Below are positions 41,551 to 54,400 of a stretch of 64,000 bases of DNA, piece by piece. Each line of letters starts with the position of its first letter. Position 1 is the stretch's first letter. Under the pieces are notes generated by a model that saw only the letters and a program-made list of their open reading frames with translations, ran no database searches and was not told the DNA's origin. The translations under genes and the position numbers were made by a program. Source of the stretch: Bolinopsis microptera (Eukaryota > Ctenophora > Tentaculata > Lobata > Bolinopsidae); assembly GCF_026151205.1 (NCBI RefSeq), contig NC_087074.1:6014001-6078000 (forward strand). The letters run 5' to 3'.

Positions 41551-44365
41551 ATGAGTGACCCTATTTGTGGTATAGAGTTCAAGTCAATCTCACAGATTGA
41601 TAACGATCATGTTGATATATTCAACACTCAAAAGTTTGCTTTTGTTACAGTTCCTCTTTCTGAGAAAAACAAAAACTACGAGTTTCAACCTCTTGAAATT
41701 TACAACTATGGTTTTGAATGGGGATCAAAAGTTATAGGTGCTGTGCCTGATAATGTAAATGTTGATAGTGCTGATTCAGAAGTGCGCTCAAAATCAGTTA
41801 ACCTATTGAAAAAATCATTAAAGCTAGCATGTTACATTGGTGTGAATACTGTCATGTTTAACTTGAACAATGATAAAAACACAAATCTGGCCAGGCTATG
41901 TGCTTATCACTTACATGAGTCGCATGGTCGACCAATGTGGTTCAGATTAGCAGTTGGTGAAGATTCAGATCATGAGTGGAACAAGTGGAATAATTTTCTT
42001 TCGCTTCTTCCTGAAAGTCAGAATAAAGTTGGCCTAGTTTTAGAGCTGACAGAGAAGGTTCCATCAGAAAGAGACATGATGCGTTGGTACTCTGAAGTCT
42101 TATTGGGTATCTCAATTTCTACTGAACTATTTGTTTCCAACAAATGTGGATATCCAGTACTGAGAAGAGAGTTCCAAAATCTGTTAGCAACTTCATTCAA
42201 GAACAAGGTGCAGGTTGTTATTCATGGTGAAGATCTTCACGGGAAGGGTATGGACGCATATCAGAAATATATCTATAATCTATACGAGAATAAAGAACCC
42301 CTGTCTGTTTATGAAGACTTCTCTAGAGGATACGAGGAATTGCTACAAATCCCTTTACAGCCTTTAAAGGATAACTTGGACAATTCAACATATGAGGTAG
42401 TTAAATTCCTTAACCATAATTAAAGAAATTTGAGCTTAAATTATAGCTAAGTCTGTTATTTTTTATATTAGAAACGCTTTCAATCATAACCATAACAGCT
42501 GATCTTAAATTTACAATTCGTATTATATAATAATTCAGCACTCCTTTTTTAAACCAATTTCGTTGTGATCCTCAGATATTTGAAAAAGATCCCATAAAAT
42601 ACAAGCAATACGAGGAGGCTGTTTATCAAATTCTCCTTGATAGAGGTAAGCACTTTTGCCTAATATATCCTTCATAATGTAGGATTTATGTTAAACTAAT
42701 TATCCCAACATATTTGTTTGTGCTTAGAAATCAAAAGTAATTTTACCGTGTTTCATTACCACCGGGCCGAACGTTAGCTACCAAAAGTAAAAGTAGCTTA
42801 ACTTCTTTAGTCTTTAGCTCTGCTGTGACAACAAGTAAGATTCCCATTATTATCTATCATTATATATCTCTAGCAGCAAACAGTTTCTACCTCTCCAGGT
42901 TCCCCAGTTCCAGGCGGAGAACCAACAAGTCAGGTGGTGATGGTGGTCGGAGCAGGGCGTGGTCCTTTGGTTAGAGCCAGCCTCAACGCTTCTCGTCGCA
43001 GCAAAATACCAGTCAAGGTATGCGTGGTATTGTGGAAGTACACTGTGCAAGTTTGTCAATGTGTGTTGAGTTCTGTCTAGTGTAATATTATATACTACTT
43101 TCGTGCCATGGAGTTGACTGCCGTATTTTATCGGCTAGTGTGTTGAACATTTGAACAAAGTTAGTAAGCTGAGGCTATAGACTATAGTTTATATGGACAC
43201 GTTCATTGAAGTTTGAGGATATTGGTAAATATTAGTGGCCCTAATAAATGGCACGATGAGGTAAAATTTGTCACACTGTGAAACTATATAAACCTTCCAC
43301 GGTTAGGATAATCGTCTCATCCTCTAGGTAAACTTTGTCACATAACGATATCTTTATCAGATGATAAGATAGCGCTTAAATTCGGCCGGCAGCGAGATGC
43401 CAAGATTGTTACACTATAAAACTATGACTATAGACTATAGGTTATATATAGTAGGTAATGGTTGGGATTTCCGAGATTTTTCCTCAACTGTGTGAGCTGA
43501 ATATAAGGTAGTTGAAATGGATTGGTTTTTACACCATTAACAAATAAGGTTAGCTATACAGAATACATGTGATTATACAGTTCTTGTATACAGTTTAATT
43601 TCCCAGGTCTATGCAGTAGAGAAGAACGAATCTGCTCTGATAATACTACGTAACCTTATAAAAGACCCCTTTTTCTCGGAAGTAACGATAGTAGACAGCG
43701 ACATGAGAAAGTGGGAACCACCCGAAAAAGCAGATATTTTGGTAAGCGAGCTGCTGGGCTCGTTCAGTGATAACGAGTTATCTCCCGAATGTCTGGACGG
43801 TGCACAGCGCCTCATGAAACCTGATGGTTTGAGTGTCCCGTGTGAGTACACCTCATATCTTGCCCCCATGTCTTCTCGGAAGCTTTACAACAACGTTGCT
43901 AACCAAGCTTCAGAATCAAGCTCTCACGAGGATTCGTTTCATTTGGGGTATGTTGTTCGCTTGCAAGCTGTTAACTTGCTGGATAAAGTACAGCCTTGCT
44001 TCAAGTTCGTTCACCCCAACACTGACCCAGTCGTAGACAATTCCCGGCACTTATCATTGGAATTCAACACAGACATGGACACAGTTTTACACGGTTTTGC
44101 GGGGTATTTCGACGCCAAGCTGTACCGGGATGTTTACATCAGTACCCATCCTGATACCCACTCTAAAGATATGTTCAGCTGGTTCCCCATGTTCTTTCCC
44201 GTCAAACACCCACTTCTCGTACGGAAGGGCGAGAAGATTGTGGTGGATTTCTGGAGGGTGGTGGATGATACTAAGGTATGGTACGAGTGGGGGCTCAGTT
44301 CACCAGTCCCACAAGCTATACATAACTCTAGAGGGGTTAGTTACTGGATAGGACTGTTTTCTTAA
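41551..44365 (+). CDS. PRMT5: Protein arginine methyltransferase 5 (PRMT5), four coding exons
   Basis: Type II arginine methyltransferase that makes symmetric dimethylarginine on histones and spliceosomal Sm proteins with MEP50. Exons 41551-42396, 42576-42645, 42899-43017 and 43607-44365 join in phases 0, 1 and 0 to give 597 codons (human about 637), all with GT-AG junctions. The N-terminal part is the TIM-barrel domain. TYE-IFEKDPIKY spans the first junction; the Phe (residue 284) is the equivalent of human Phe327, which sets symmetric methylation. The SAM-binding GAGRGP is at 323-328. The double-E loop SELLGSFSDNE gives Glu393 and Glu402 at the family spacing. The beta-barrel and dimerisation domain follow to WYEWGLSSPVPQAIHN. 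The N-terminus is shorter than in vertebrates; the ATG used is the first after an in-frame non-coding region. All key residues are present. Confidence 0.95.
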
Positions 44366-45138
44366 GAGTTTCATTATTGATATCTGCTCTTTCTCGTGTC
44401 TTCGTCGCGATGAGTATTTATGAAATACTGGAATAATGAATCTAATTACGGGTTTCTTAACTTATTATTAATAATGTGCTGTTCAATTTAATGTTAAGAT
44501 TTATCAGACAGGCTTGAATTAAAGTCAATGCTTCTAAGGCTTCCTCGTTTATATTCATATTGTCCTTTACTACTCGTGAGCTTATGACACATTGAATTAC
44601 TAATAAAAGTTTACCTTTAAATACTGTTGTCTGTTCATGCGGTGTCTTTTTAATGCGATGGTAGCTTTTTGTTATTGTATCTGTTTTGAAAGCACAATTA
44701 TGTTTCAAATGTTATGAATCTTTTAATTGGTAGACGACGATGGTTTTTTAACATTATTGAATATTAAAAATATAGTTTAATTATTATTTTGAATATTTGT
44801 TTAGTGTATACTTGATTACCCAGCTTCATATTATACAGTGCTTAAAGTATTAATTATGATCTCGATCGATTTGAATTTTACCTATATTTATCAACAAAGC
44901 CAAAACCCAATAGGAAAGCATGAGAGTAGCTACACTATAATAAAACTTTAAGGAAAGGTCACCTAACATATTAGGCTCAACATTGAAAATTAAAGTTTCA
45001 AAACTTTTGTAATTCTGACTTTAGTTTTATTTTGATTATATTATATAGCTTCTTGCTCGGTCACTTACACTCATCAATCATCACATACTTGATGTTTAAT
45101 TGCTGGGTCCTATAAAACTTTCAATTGAAACCCAGTTA
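44366..45138. other. PRMT5 3' region and SUMO protease 5' region
   Basis: AT-rich, no coding exon. AATAAA near 44602 is a possible polyadenylation signal for PRMT5. The start codon context of the next gene is TTAATGGCA. Confidence 0.4.
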
Positions 45139-48100
45139 ATGGCAGAATGGTATCGCACAAGTAGCAGCAGTAACACTAACAGTGCTGCCTCCCGCAAGAC
45201 GTATCAGATGAACGATGGGGACCGCATGCGCAAGAGAAAAAAGATAGATGGTTCAGGAATATCAGGCATACTCTCCACTTTTACTGTTCCAAAGTAAGTG
45301 ATACCAACTCTCACGAAGCTTTATAATGGATTTTGTTCTGTACTCTTGCTTTTGTTCTGTATCTTTTAGGCCACCCTGAAACACTGTATTTTAGTCAATT
45401 TTGCAACTTTTTCGCCGTACGGGTCCTCACTCCTCGATCGTCTCACTTCATGTCAAATGACTGATAATTTATAAACATCAGGTTAAAGTCTAATACAGAT
45501 GTGCTAGAAGCGGCAGCATCCAGAACACCTCCTACTCTAACACAGCCCAGTGCCCTACAACTTATCAGCAAGAATTACAGCAGCAATGATGCTTCTAGCA
45601 AGAAAAAGTCGGAATCTGAGGACTTATTCCCTTTTTACAATAAACCTGGTGGGTTTTGTGTTTTTATCTGAGGATCTATTCCCTTTTTACAATAAACCTG
45701 GTGGGTTTTGTGTTTTTGTATCACTTATTTAAATTTCATGCTGGTCACATCTATCGTTGAATTATAAACCATTTAAAAGGCATAAACCTTTTTTTAGGGT
45801 TTTACGGTTGGTTAAAATACATAGCCGTCACAAATTCGACAACTACTTGAACTGCATATAATGTATAAATATTATATAATGTATAAATATTATATCCATA
45901 ATATTATTATATTATGGATGTGGGACATATTGCCTTGACAAATTGAATATTCTATCGAATATACAACTGTATAGACTGCAATGTACACGTAAATACGACT
46001 GTAACTACCGCTGTATGCTCAACATATTATATACATTATACATTATACATGTATTGCAATTACATTCTGCAGGATTATTCACAGTTGTCCAGTTATACTT
46101 GCCAAGGATCATCAGTGCTATTGTAAAATATGGGGGGGGGGGGGGGGGGGGGGGCCAAAAGTCAGTACCCATACGTTGGGTCTTATACCACCTCCGTGTT
46201 TCATATTTGAGACCTGTAACTTTGCAGAATGCAGATGGTATACTGCAACTGTCACTACTCATTCGAGGATTCCGTCACCAAAATTTGAAAATTCGATTTT
46301 TGGGGCCACAGTTCACACCCAATTAACACATTAAATTGCTTATACTCGTTGTAACATATTGCGGAATATAATCTGAAAAGATGGTGTGAAACAGCAAACG
46401 ACCGTGATAAGAATTTTGAAATTGCTGGGACCGGGACCGGGATTTTTTATCCAATTTGAAATTGGCCGGGATCAGTCAAATTTGATCGGGACCGGTATTT
46501 TAGCTCTATTTGGACACAAAATTTAGCGGAATCAACTGTAAGTGCGGAAGTGATCCATGTTTAAGATTAAAAATTTGTTGAGTTTCATATTATAAATGAT
46601 ATGATATCTATTTTCGACTAGAAATTTTTTAAATGACGAAGTTATCAAGCAATTTGTTTATCTCGTTAGCAATATAGATTGAATAATCAATGATTGCCCA
46701 ATCACTAATTATGTGATAGCGTGCTGCGACACCGTAATTGGGCTCTCTGCACGATTCCCATAATGCAGATCTAGTTTCAACCCAATCATCGATCACACGT
46801 AATGAAGAAACTCGTTATGCTTCATATCTCGGTCATCTGGAACTCTCATTTTTTTAGGGCGAATGTTATTTGAATAGCCTAACATAATTTAATACAATTT
46901 GGCTACATCTATCAAATAAATGCAAAAATGAACCTTCATTCGAAAAAAATTAACACGAATATTCTTTGATTTGATGTATTCCTCGAACGAGTGGTGATAG
47001 TAAGTCATACCAGGAAGAATTATCTCAATAGGGCACTCAGTGAATGAGTATGGGTACTGACTTTGCCCCCCCCCCCCCTTGTACTCTAAAATATGTGCCC
47101 GTCTAGATAAATACACTTCTACGAGATAGTATTATATACCAGCTATGAACTAGACGGCTCATACTTTAGTATTTAGTTAGGATCGTGATCCACTGTACGT
47201 ACCAAACTACAGTTTAGTTAAAGTCTAGTACTTATGCCTGTACAAATTACTCTATGTAAAGCATTTCAAGGAACGAAAATCTGGGGGGGGGGGGGGGGAT
47301 CATAAGGTCAGAATCGTGACGTTGGGGGGGGGGGGGGGGGGGGTGGGTCATTATTTCCTTCCAAAACACAGTTTGTACTGTGTACATGGTACATTTCCCA
47401 GAAAAACAGTTAGTACATGGTACTTAGGGGGGTGTCCAACCCCAAAAAAACCCATTTTACCTCAAATTTCAATTTTAGGAATGGGTTTTGAGGTTTTTTT
47501 GGGGTTTTTTGAATTTTTTCCTGTTTTTGTAACTTTTTATCTAATTCGACTACATTGAAAACAAAACCCCTACTAAATAGTGGGTATAATTTGCCCATTT
47601 CCCAATGTTTAATGAGCTGTTTAAAGCAATTTATGGGTGGGTATCTTATTTTATATACCAAGACACAGTTAGTACCGTGATTTCTCAACAGTTAGTACCA
47701 CAAAAGCCGGCAAAAGGGGGTGGGTGTCTTAATTATTATCCTAAAAAACAGTTTGTACCGCGAAGGGGGTGGGTGGGTCTTTTTGTAAACTCCAAGGTTA
47801 CACTTAGTCGACGTCACGTACGGAACTTAGTACCTGATCCCCCCGGCCCCCGCGAAATTTAAGCATATTACAGGTACGTTCTACTCTTCAGTCTTGATAC
47901 ATTATTGCACCCATTTAACGTAAAATCAGGTAGCGAGCAGTATCAGTGTTCTACTTACACTACTTGAAAATAACAATAGTTATCTTCAGAAGAGAAGAAA
48001 GCGGAAGTGCGGTTGATAACCCGAACGCAGGCCTCACCCCGGGAGCCCCTCCACAGCAACACCACCAAACAACAGACCACACCCAAACTAACTCCACCCG

Positions 48101-48368
48101 CTAAACCACACATACCCTTTTTAAAGACACCTGAAGACGAGGAACCCATGATAGCTCACAGATCTCGATTTAAGGACGACCGGTTGGAGACAGCGAAGAC
48201 AATGGAGACACGGGAGACACCAACCACTGAGGCTAGGAGAACTTCAAATCCTATTAATCGTCCTATTGATGGAGCCCCTACTAGGCGACCTAAGGTACCA
48301 AAGGTACTTGCTCATTATTAAATATCTACTGCATGCCGCCTACTTATAATGAGTTATGAGTCCCTTTG

Positions 48369-48404
<36 letters not shown>

Positions 48405-51400
48405 TCGCGACACCCACTGACCACCGTCATATAGAGGTGGCGACCCTCCACTTGGGGAGCGTCCTACTGGAGTCCATCCATCTGCATTAAGCCCCTTCCC
48501 TGAGGGCCACTGGATGATAATACGTGCTAAGGTATCAGCCGAATCGGGGTTGCACCTCCGGAGATTTACTAACTTGGTCCCTAGGGAAGTTCTGGGTGGT
48601 TACCCTGGCCGCTCAACACCATGAAAGGATGACGCCCGTGCTGAGTAATGCTGGCTCTTGAGACTTGGTGAGACGTAGGTTGCTAATGGCGGTTGCGGGT
48701 GTGCTAACGTTTGGATAGTGTGTTAGGTGGTGGGGAACTGTATTGATACTATCTGCCTTTTGGTGGCTGAGCTAAAACGTGAGGGTTTGTGACGTCACGT
48801 GAGGTGGACTCTCACTCAGTCCAGAAATAACAGGAGCAGGGATCATATTGTACGACACAGGAAATACAGGTTCTGATCCAGGGTCCATTTATGCCATTAC
48901 ACACATTACACACGTTTGGTGTGGTAACTACTATACATTACTCCCATAACACTCCCACAATGTAGCGATACTCCCATTGCACTCCCACATTGTAGCGATA
49001 CTCCCATTACACTCCCACAATGTAGCGATACTCCCATAACACTCCCACAATGTAGCGATACTCCCATTACACTCCCACAATGTAGCGATACTCCCATTAC
49101 ACTCCCATAATGTAGCGATACTCCCATTATACTCCCACATTGTAGCGATACTCCCATTACACTCCCACATTGTAGCGATACTCCCATTACACTCCCATAT
49201 TGTAGCGATACTCCCATTACACTCCCATATTGTAGCGATACTCCCATTACACTCCCACATTGTAGCGATACTCCCATTACACTCCCATATTGTAGCGATA
49301 CTCCCATTACACTCCCACATTGTAGCGATACTCCCATTACACTCCCATATTGTAGCGATACTCCCATTACACTCCCACATAGTAGCGATACTCCCATTAC
49401 ACTCTCCGAGGGGGCGGCAAATTTGCAAACAGGGGGGCAGCAAAACCCAGCGGGCTAATTAATGTAGAGACTGGCAAGCAGAACGGCTATATTAACAAGT
49501 GGTTTAATCCGGTTTGGCTTGTCATGATCGAAATACCGCACCGCGGCGTGAGGTTAGTGTCACGTGGGAGTCAGGTGAGTGTTATTGGTACTAGCGGGAA
49601 GCAGTTCTGTGCGCGCACCCGCTGTTTATGACTGCGCGCCAATCTTTGCTTATATCTGGGGCGTTAGTCGATCGTTGCCGGTAGAGTCCTGGTACATAAG
49701 GGGGCCCACTAGCGCTGTCGGCTCTGTAGTAACCCGAGGAGCTGGCGTATTCAAGGCCCACCATGGCTTTTGCGAGTTGCCCTTTGTGATTATACACAAC
49801 CCTTAGTATCTGCCAGCAAATCCATAAAATTCATTCCAATGTCGGCTCAAAGTTGCGTGTAAAATCAGATATCCTGCCTGGCTTGGAAGTCATTTGTGCT
49901 CTATTCATCTTTGATAATATGTAAGATTAAACTATACTACTAATTTTTGTCCTGATTTTACATTCATCTCGACTTTCACTGTCGCTCTGTTTCACACTGC
50001 AAACACACTACCCTTATTTCAGGAGGAGGCAGCAGCAAACAGGCCTCCTCAAATAGGAAGTACTGCCGACAATCCCATGACGCTGGACAGCTCCGAGGAC
50101 GAAGCTGAGAATGTAAGTTTTGAGATTTATATAGATAATCATCGATAGAAATAAAAATTACGCATTAGTCCAGTGCAATTTGGTGTCGATTAAAATCTGA
50201 CGAATACGAATAAATTCTTACTAATTCCTGGTTGTTATCCTATAATTAGTAAGCACCCTTTAAATAGTAAGTACATTGATTGTGCACAACTTCAGAGTAA
50301 CGGAGACGTTCACCAGTGGTGCATTTCTGCAGCACACATAGGATCGCTCACAAAATTGGATGTATCCATCCTGGAGGTGAGTAGGTCTACTAATAGTTGT
50401 GAGCATTCTAATCAGGCTTTTGTCATGGAAAGCATAATGGTTAATTTGCGCGGCGCGATTTATTTGAAGCACATGGTTTGCGCTAACCATGCTGTCGACT
50501 TTTTCAGATCGGGAACTGTCAACTGGTCAATTTTGACAGTTTAGCTGGTTTCATGGATATCTTTCATAGCCTGTTTGGATGTCACCATGGTTCCATGTTA
50601 TTGTGCTTGACATGGTGATGAATTATGGTGGAACCTCAAAATTCACTTATTTCAAATTTCTTAAAAATGGCCTCTCCTCGTCTCCTAGATAGTATGATGA
50701 TGAGTTTTTTCGCCTGTCACGCGGACGACCAGGGTTCGATTCCCTGTCATTTAGCTCTCTTTGGCAGTTCGTCAGATTCCTCAAATTAATATTTATTGTC
50801 CTTTTCAGATAAACCAGGAACATTTCGAGTTTAACGTGACGAGCGAAGTTTTATTAGCTGAAGTCAAAGTTTGTGTGCCGTGGAATGAGATCATTAAAAT
50901 GGAATCTCATTTTAGTAACGACCTTCACGCACTGGTTATTCATGTAGAGGTTAGTCACAATCGACATATTAATACTATTTTGTAGACCTTAGTCTTAGTT
51001 GAATTTAAAGATTTAAATAGAATGATAGAACGATTTTTAAAAATAGCACATAATTGATTATTTTTAGTTAACTAATGTCCAAAAGGTAGAGTCCTAACAT
51101 CCCTTACCCTCAGGAGCTGTGGGCTAATGGTTTAATAGCGCAACTAAAGAACGCTCTCTCCAGACAAATACCCTTAGAACTTGAACCTAAAAGCACTGTT
51201 AGGTACAAAAGAGTTATAAGTCTAGAGTTTGTGAAGGAGCCGCCAGCTCAACACATTACCATGATGGGATACTACCTTGATAAGCATCACAACGTTAAAA
51301 TGAACAGGATCGAGTCCTGTACTGCTGCACATATTAAGGAACTTCTACCACCTGTTGATCATTTTGACTCGTAAGTTACAATACCTTTTATTTGTTTTAG

Positions 51401-54400
51401 CAACGTTCGTAGCTTATACAGAATCAACTGATCATAAATCAGACTGAATAAACAACACTCAAAATTTCTTTCAGACACATGGACACTGATGTAATAGAAC
51501 AGGATACGAGGACACTATTGGTGTACCCACCACCCCCAGCTCAAGCCAGCATTACTTTAACTTATGCAGATCTGGAATGTCTGAAACCTGAGGAGTTCCT
51601 CAATGATAGTATACTCGACTTCTATCTCAAGGTATGTTTCATTTGATTTGAAACTTTCATCTAATAGTACAGAATTACACAGCAATAAACTTAAATTAAA
51701 ATAATGGCGACAGAAAATTATTAGGCTCGGGAAATGCTCAGACTGGTTAGAGCAAGCACAAGTAAAATATATATGAATATTTAAATTATATAGTATGAAG
51801 TGTAATTAAACTTGTTTTCCATGTTCTTCACTCATTATGAGGAAACTTTTCTTTCCAGGAATTTTGCCATATAAGGCGAAATAACTCACTATTCAATAAC
51901 AACCAATCTAAAACACCACATCTGTAACTGTAATGAGTATTCAGTAATCTCCACTTTCTGTTACAGTACGTGCACCATGAACTAATGTCAGTTAGCTTAC
52001 GAGACAAGACTCATCTGTTCAACTCCTTCTTCTACAAAGCTCTGACTCAGCCGATTAAGAAGGAGACTAAGAACGATCCGGCCTCTAAGAGGATGAGCAA
52101 TTCTGAGAGGATGCACCAACAGGTTAGTGCTGGAGCCTTCAATTCTCACCCTCCTGATTTTGCCATACATACATACATGATATATAAACTTTTTTCAAAA
52201 TAAATACTTAATCCAACTCCGTCATTTCATGTAACTTCTGTTAAATTGGACTTGTACAGGTGAAGAAGTGGAGTAAAACAATAGATCTGTTTTCTAAGGA
52301 CTACATAATAGTGCCAATCAACGAGCACCAGCACTGGTATCTAGCCATCATATGCTACCCCTGGTTAGAATCACCTCATTACGAGGAGGCTAAATCTTGG
52401 AAACCTGCCAACAAACGTAGTGAGAGGTCGGAACAGGATGATACTGTGGACGAGAAGGATATTGATGGTGTGCTCAGCAAGGTGCGTGCTTAAACTCCAA
52501 GGGTGTTTCATACGAATATCTTCATCATCTATTTTAAAACTGTCATTTCTCCTTTAGATTTTTAACCTTTTCCTTAGGACAACTTCTTTTGAGGAAACTT
52601 ATTACTTTTGTAAACACTTGACCTATCCCTCTGTAATCTGAATGTTGTGTTACAAGAAGTATTTCAGAACAAAGAACACAGCACAGTGCCCCCCATCTCC
52701 TGTAGACCTTGTATCCTTATGTTTGACAGCCTGGTTGCGAATGGCCGTAACAAGGTAGTCAACAACATCAGGAACTACCTTGCAGGTTGGTCCAGTTTTT
52801 GCTTATACCACAAAAATTGTTTGGGGGGGGGGGGGGGGGGGGGGGGGGGTGTCACGTCCGTCTATGTCCGCTTGTCTCATAGAATCCAAAAAGGACAGGA
52901 CATAGGCGGACATAGACGGACATAGGCGGACATAGGCGGACATAGGCGGACATAGACGGACATAGGCGGACATAGACGGACATAGGCGGACATAGGCGGA
53001 CATTAATGGACACCTAAATTGCTAAATAAAATGTTCAATTTTTGCTGTTATAGGGGGGATCATGTTTTTTGTCCGTTCGGTACCCTATATTTTCAAAACG
53101 GACAAAAAATAGAGTGGACAAAAACGGACAAAAATGGACAAAAACGGACAAAAATGGAAATAACATTTAGATGCTTCCTCCTCCTACTCTTCCTCCTCCT
53201 CCCCCTGGGTCTTCCTGATCTTCCTCAGTCCTCTTCCTCCTCCCCTCCTCAGTCCTCCTCCTACTCCTCGTCCTCAGTCCTCCTCATCAGTCCTCAACAG
53301 TCCTCCTCCTCCCCAGTCCTCCTCCTCCTCCTGAGTCCTCCTCCTGGGTCCTCCTCCTCCTGAGTCCTCCTCCTGGGTCCTCCTCCTCTTCATCCTCCTC
53401 CTCTTCCTCCTCAGTCCTCAGTCCTCCTCAGTCCTCCTCATCCTTCTCCTCAGTCCTCCATCCTCCTCCTCAGTCCTCCCCCAGTCCCCCTCCTCCTCCT
53501 CCTATTCAGTCCTCACTCCTCCTCCTCCTCCTCCTCCTTCTCAGTCCTCCTCAGTCCTCCTCCTCCTCCTCCTCCTCTTCCCTCTCAGTCATCCTCCTCA
53601 GCCATCCTCCTCAGTCCTCCTCAGTCCTCCTCAGTCCTCCTCCTCAGTCCTCCTCCTCCTGGGTCCTCCTCCTCCTCTTTCTCCTCGGTCCTCAGTCCTC
53701 CTCGGTCCTCAGTCCTCCTCCTCCTGGGTCCTCCTCCTCATCCTTTTCACCAGTCCTCCTCCTCCCCAGTCCTCTCCCAGTCCCCCTCCTTCTCCTCCTC
53801 CTATTCAGTCCTCCTCCTCCTCCTCAGTTCTCCTCAGTCCTCCTTCTCATTTCTCCTAAGTCCTCCTCCTGAGTCCTCCTCCTGAGTCCTCCTCCTGAGT
53901 CCTCCTCCTGAGTCCTCCTCCTCTTCCTTCTGAGTCCTCCTCCTGAGTCCTCCTCCTCCTCCCTGAGCTCAGTCATCCTCCTCAGTCATCCTCCTCAGCC
54001 ATCTTCCCCAGCCATCCTCCTCAGCCATCTTCCTCAGTACTCCTCAGTCCTCCTCCTTCTCAGTCATCGTCAGTCCTCCTCCTCAGTCCTCCTCCTCCTC
54101 CTGGGTCCTCCTTCTCCTCCTCCTCCTGGGTCCTCCTGGGTCTTCCTGATCCTCCCCAGTCCTCCTCCTACTCTTCCTCCTCGTCCTCAGTCCTCCTCAT
54201 CAGTCCTTAACAGTTCTCCTCCTCCCCAGTCCTCCTCCTCCTCCTGGGGCCTTTTCCTGGGTCCTCCTCCTGGGTCCTCCTTCTCCTGGGTCCTCATTCT
54301 CCTCCTCAGTCCTTCTCCTCCTCCTCCTCAGTCCTTTTCCTCCTCTTCCTCCTCCTCCTCCCTCTCAGTCATCCTCCTCAGCCATCCTCCTCAGCCATCC

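Noticed and set aside
42397-42423. Extension of PRMT5 exon 1 to the stop at 42423
   Set aside because: A donor after TYE at 42396 and exon 2 starting IFEKDPIKY restore the conserved family sequence.
44457-44708. Small minus-strand frame downstream of PRMT5
   Set aside because: AT-rich 3' sequence, no homology or splice support.
48938-49404. CRISPR-like array (30-bp repeats)
   Set aside because: Repeats are directly adjacent with no unique spacers, and the host is an animal nuclear genome.
48906-49443. Long overlapping open frames (163 and 170 residues)
   Set aside because: They are translations of a 30-bp minisatellite in two frames; the period is a multiple of three, so stops are simply absent.
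50675-50751. Functional tRNA-Asp
   Set aside because: Degraded D arm and no acceptor pairing; located in an intron as a relic.
52803-53003. Repetitive frames in the GGACATAGGC array and the CTCCTC satellite
   Set aside because: Low-complexity translations of satellites lying within an intron of the SUMO protease gene.
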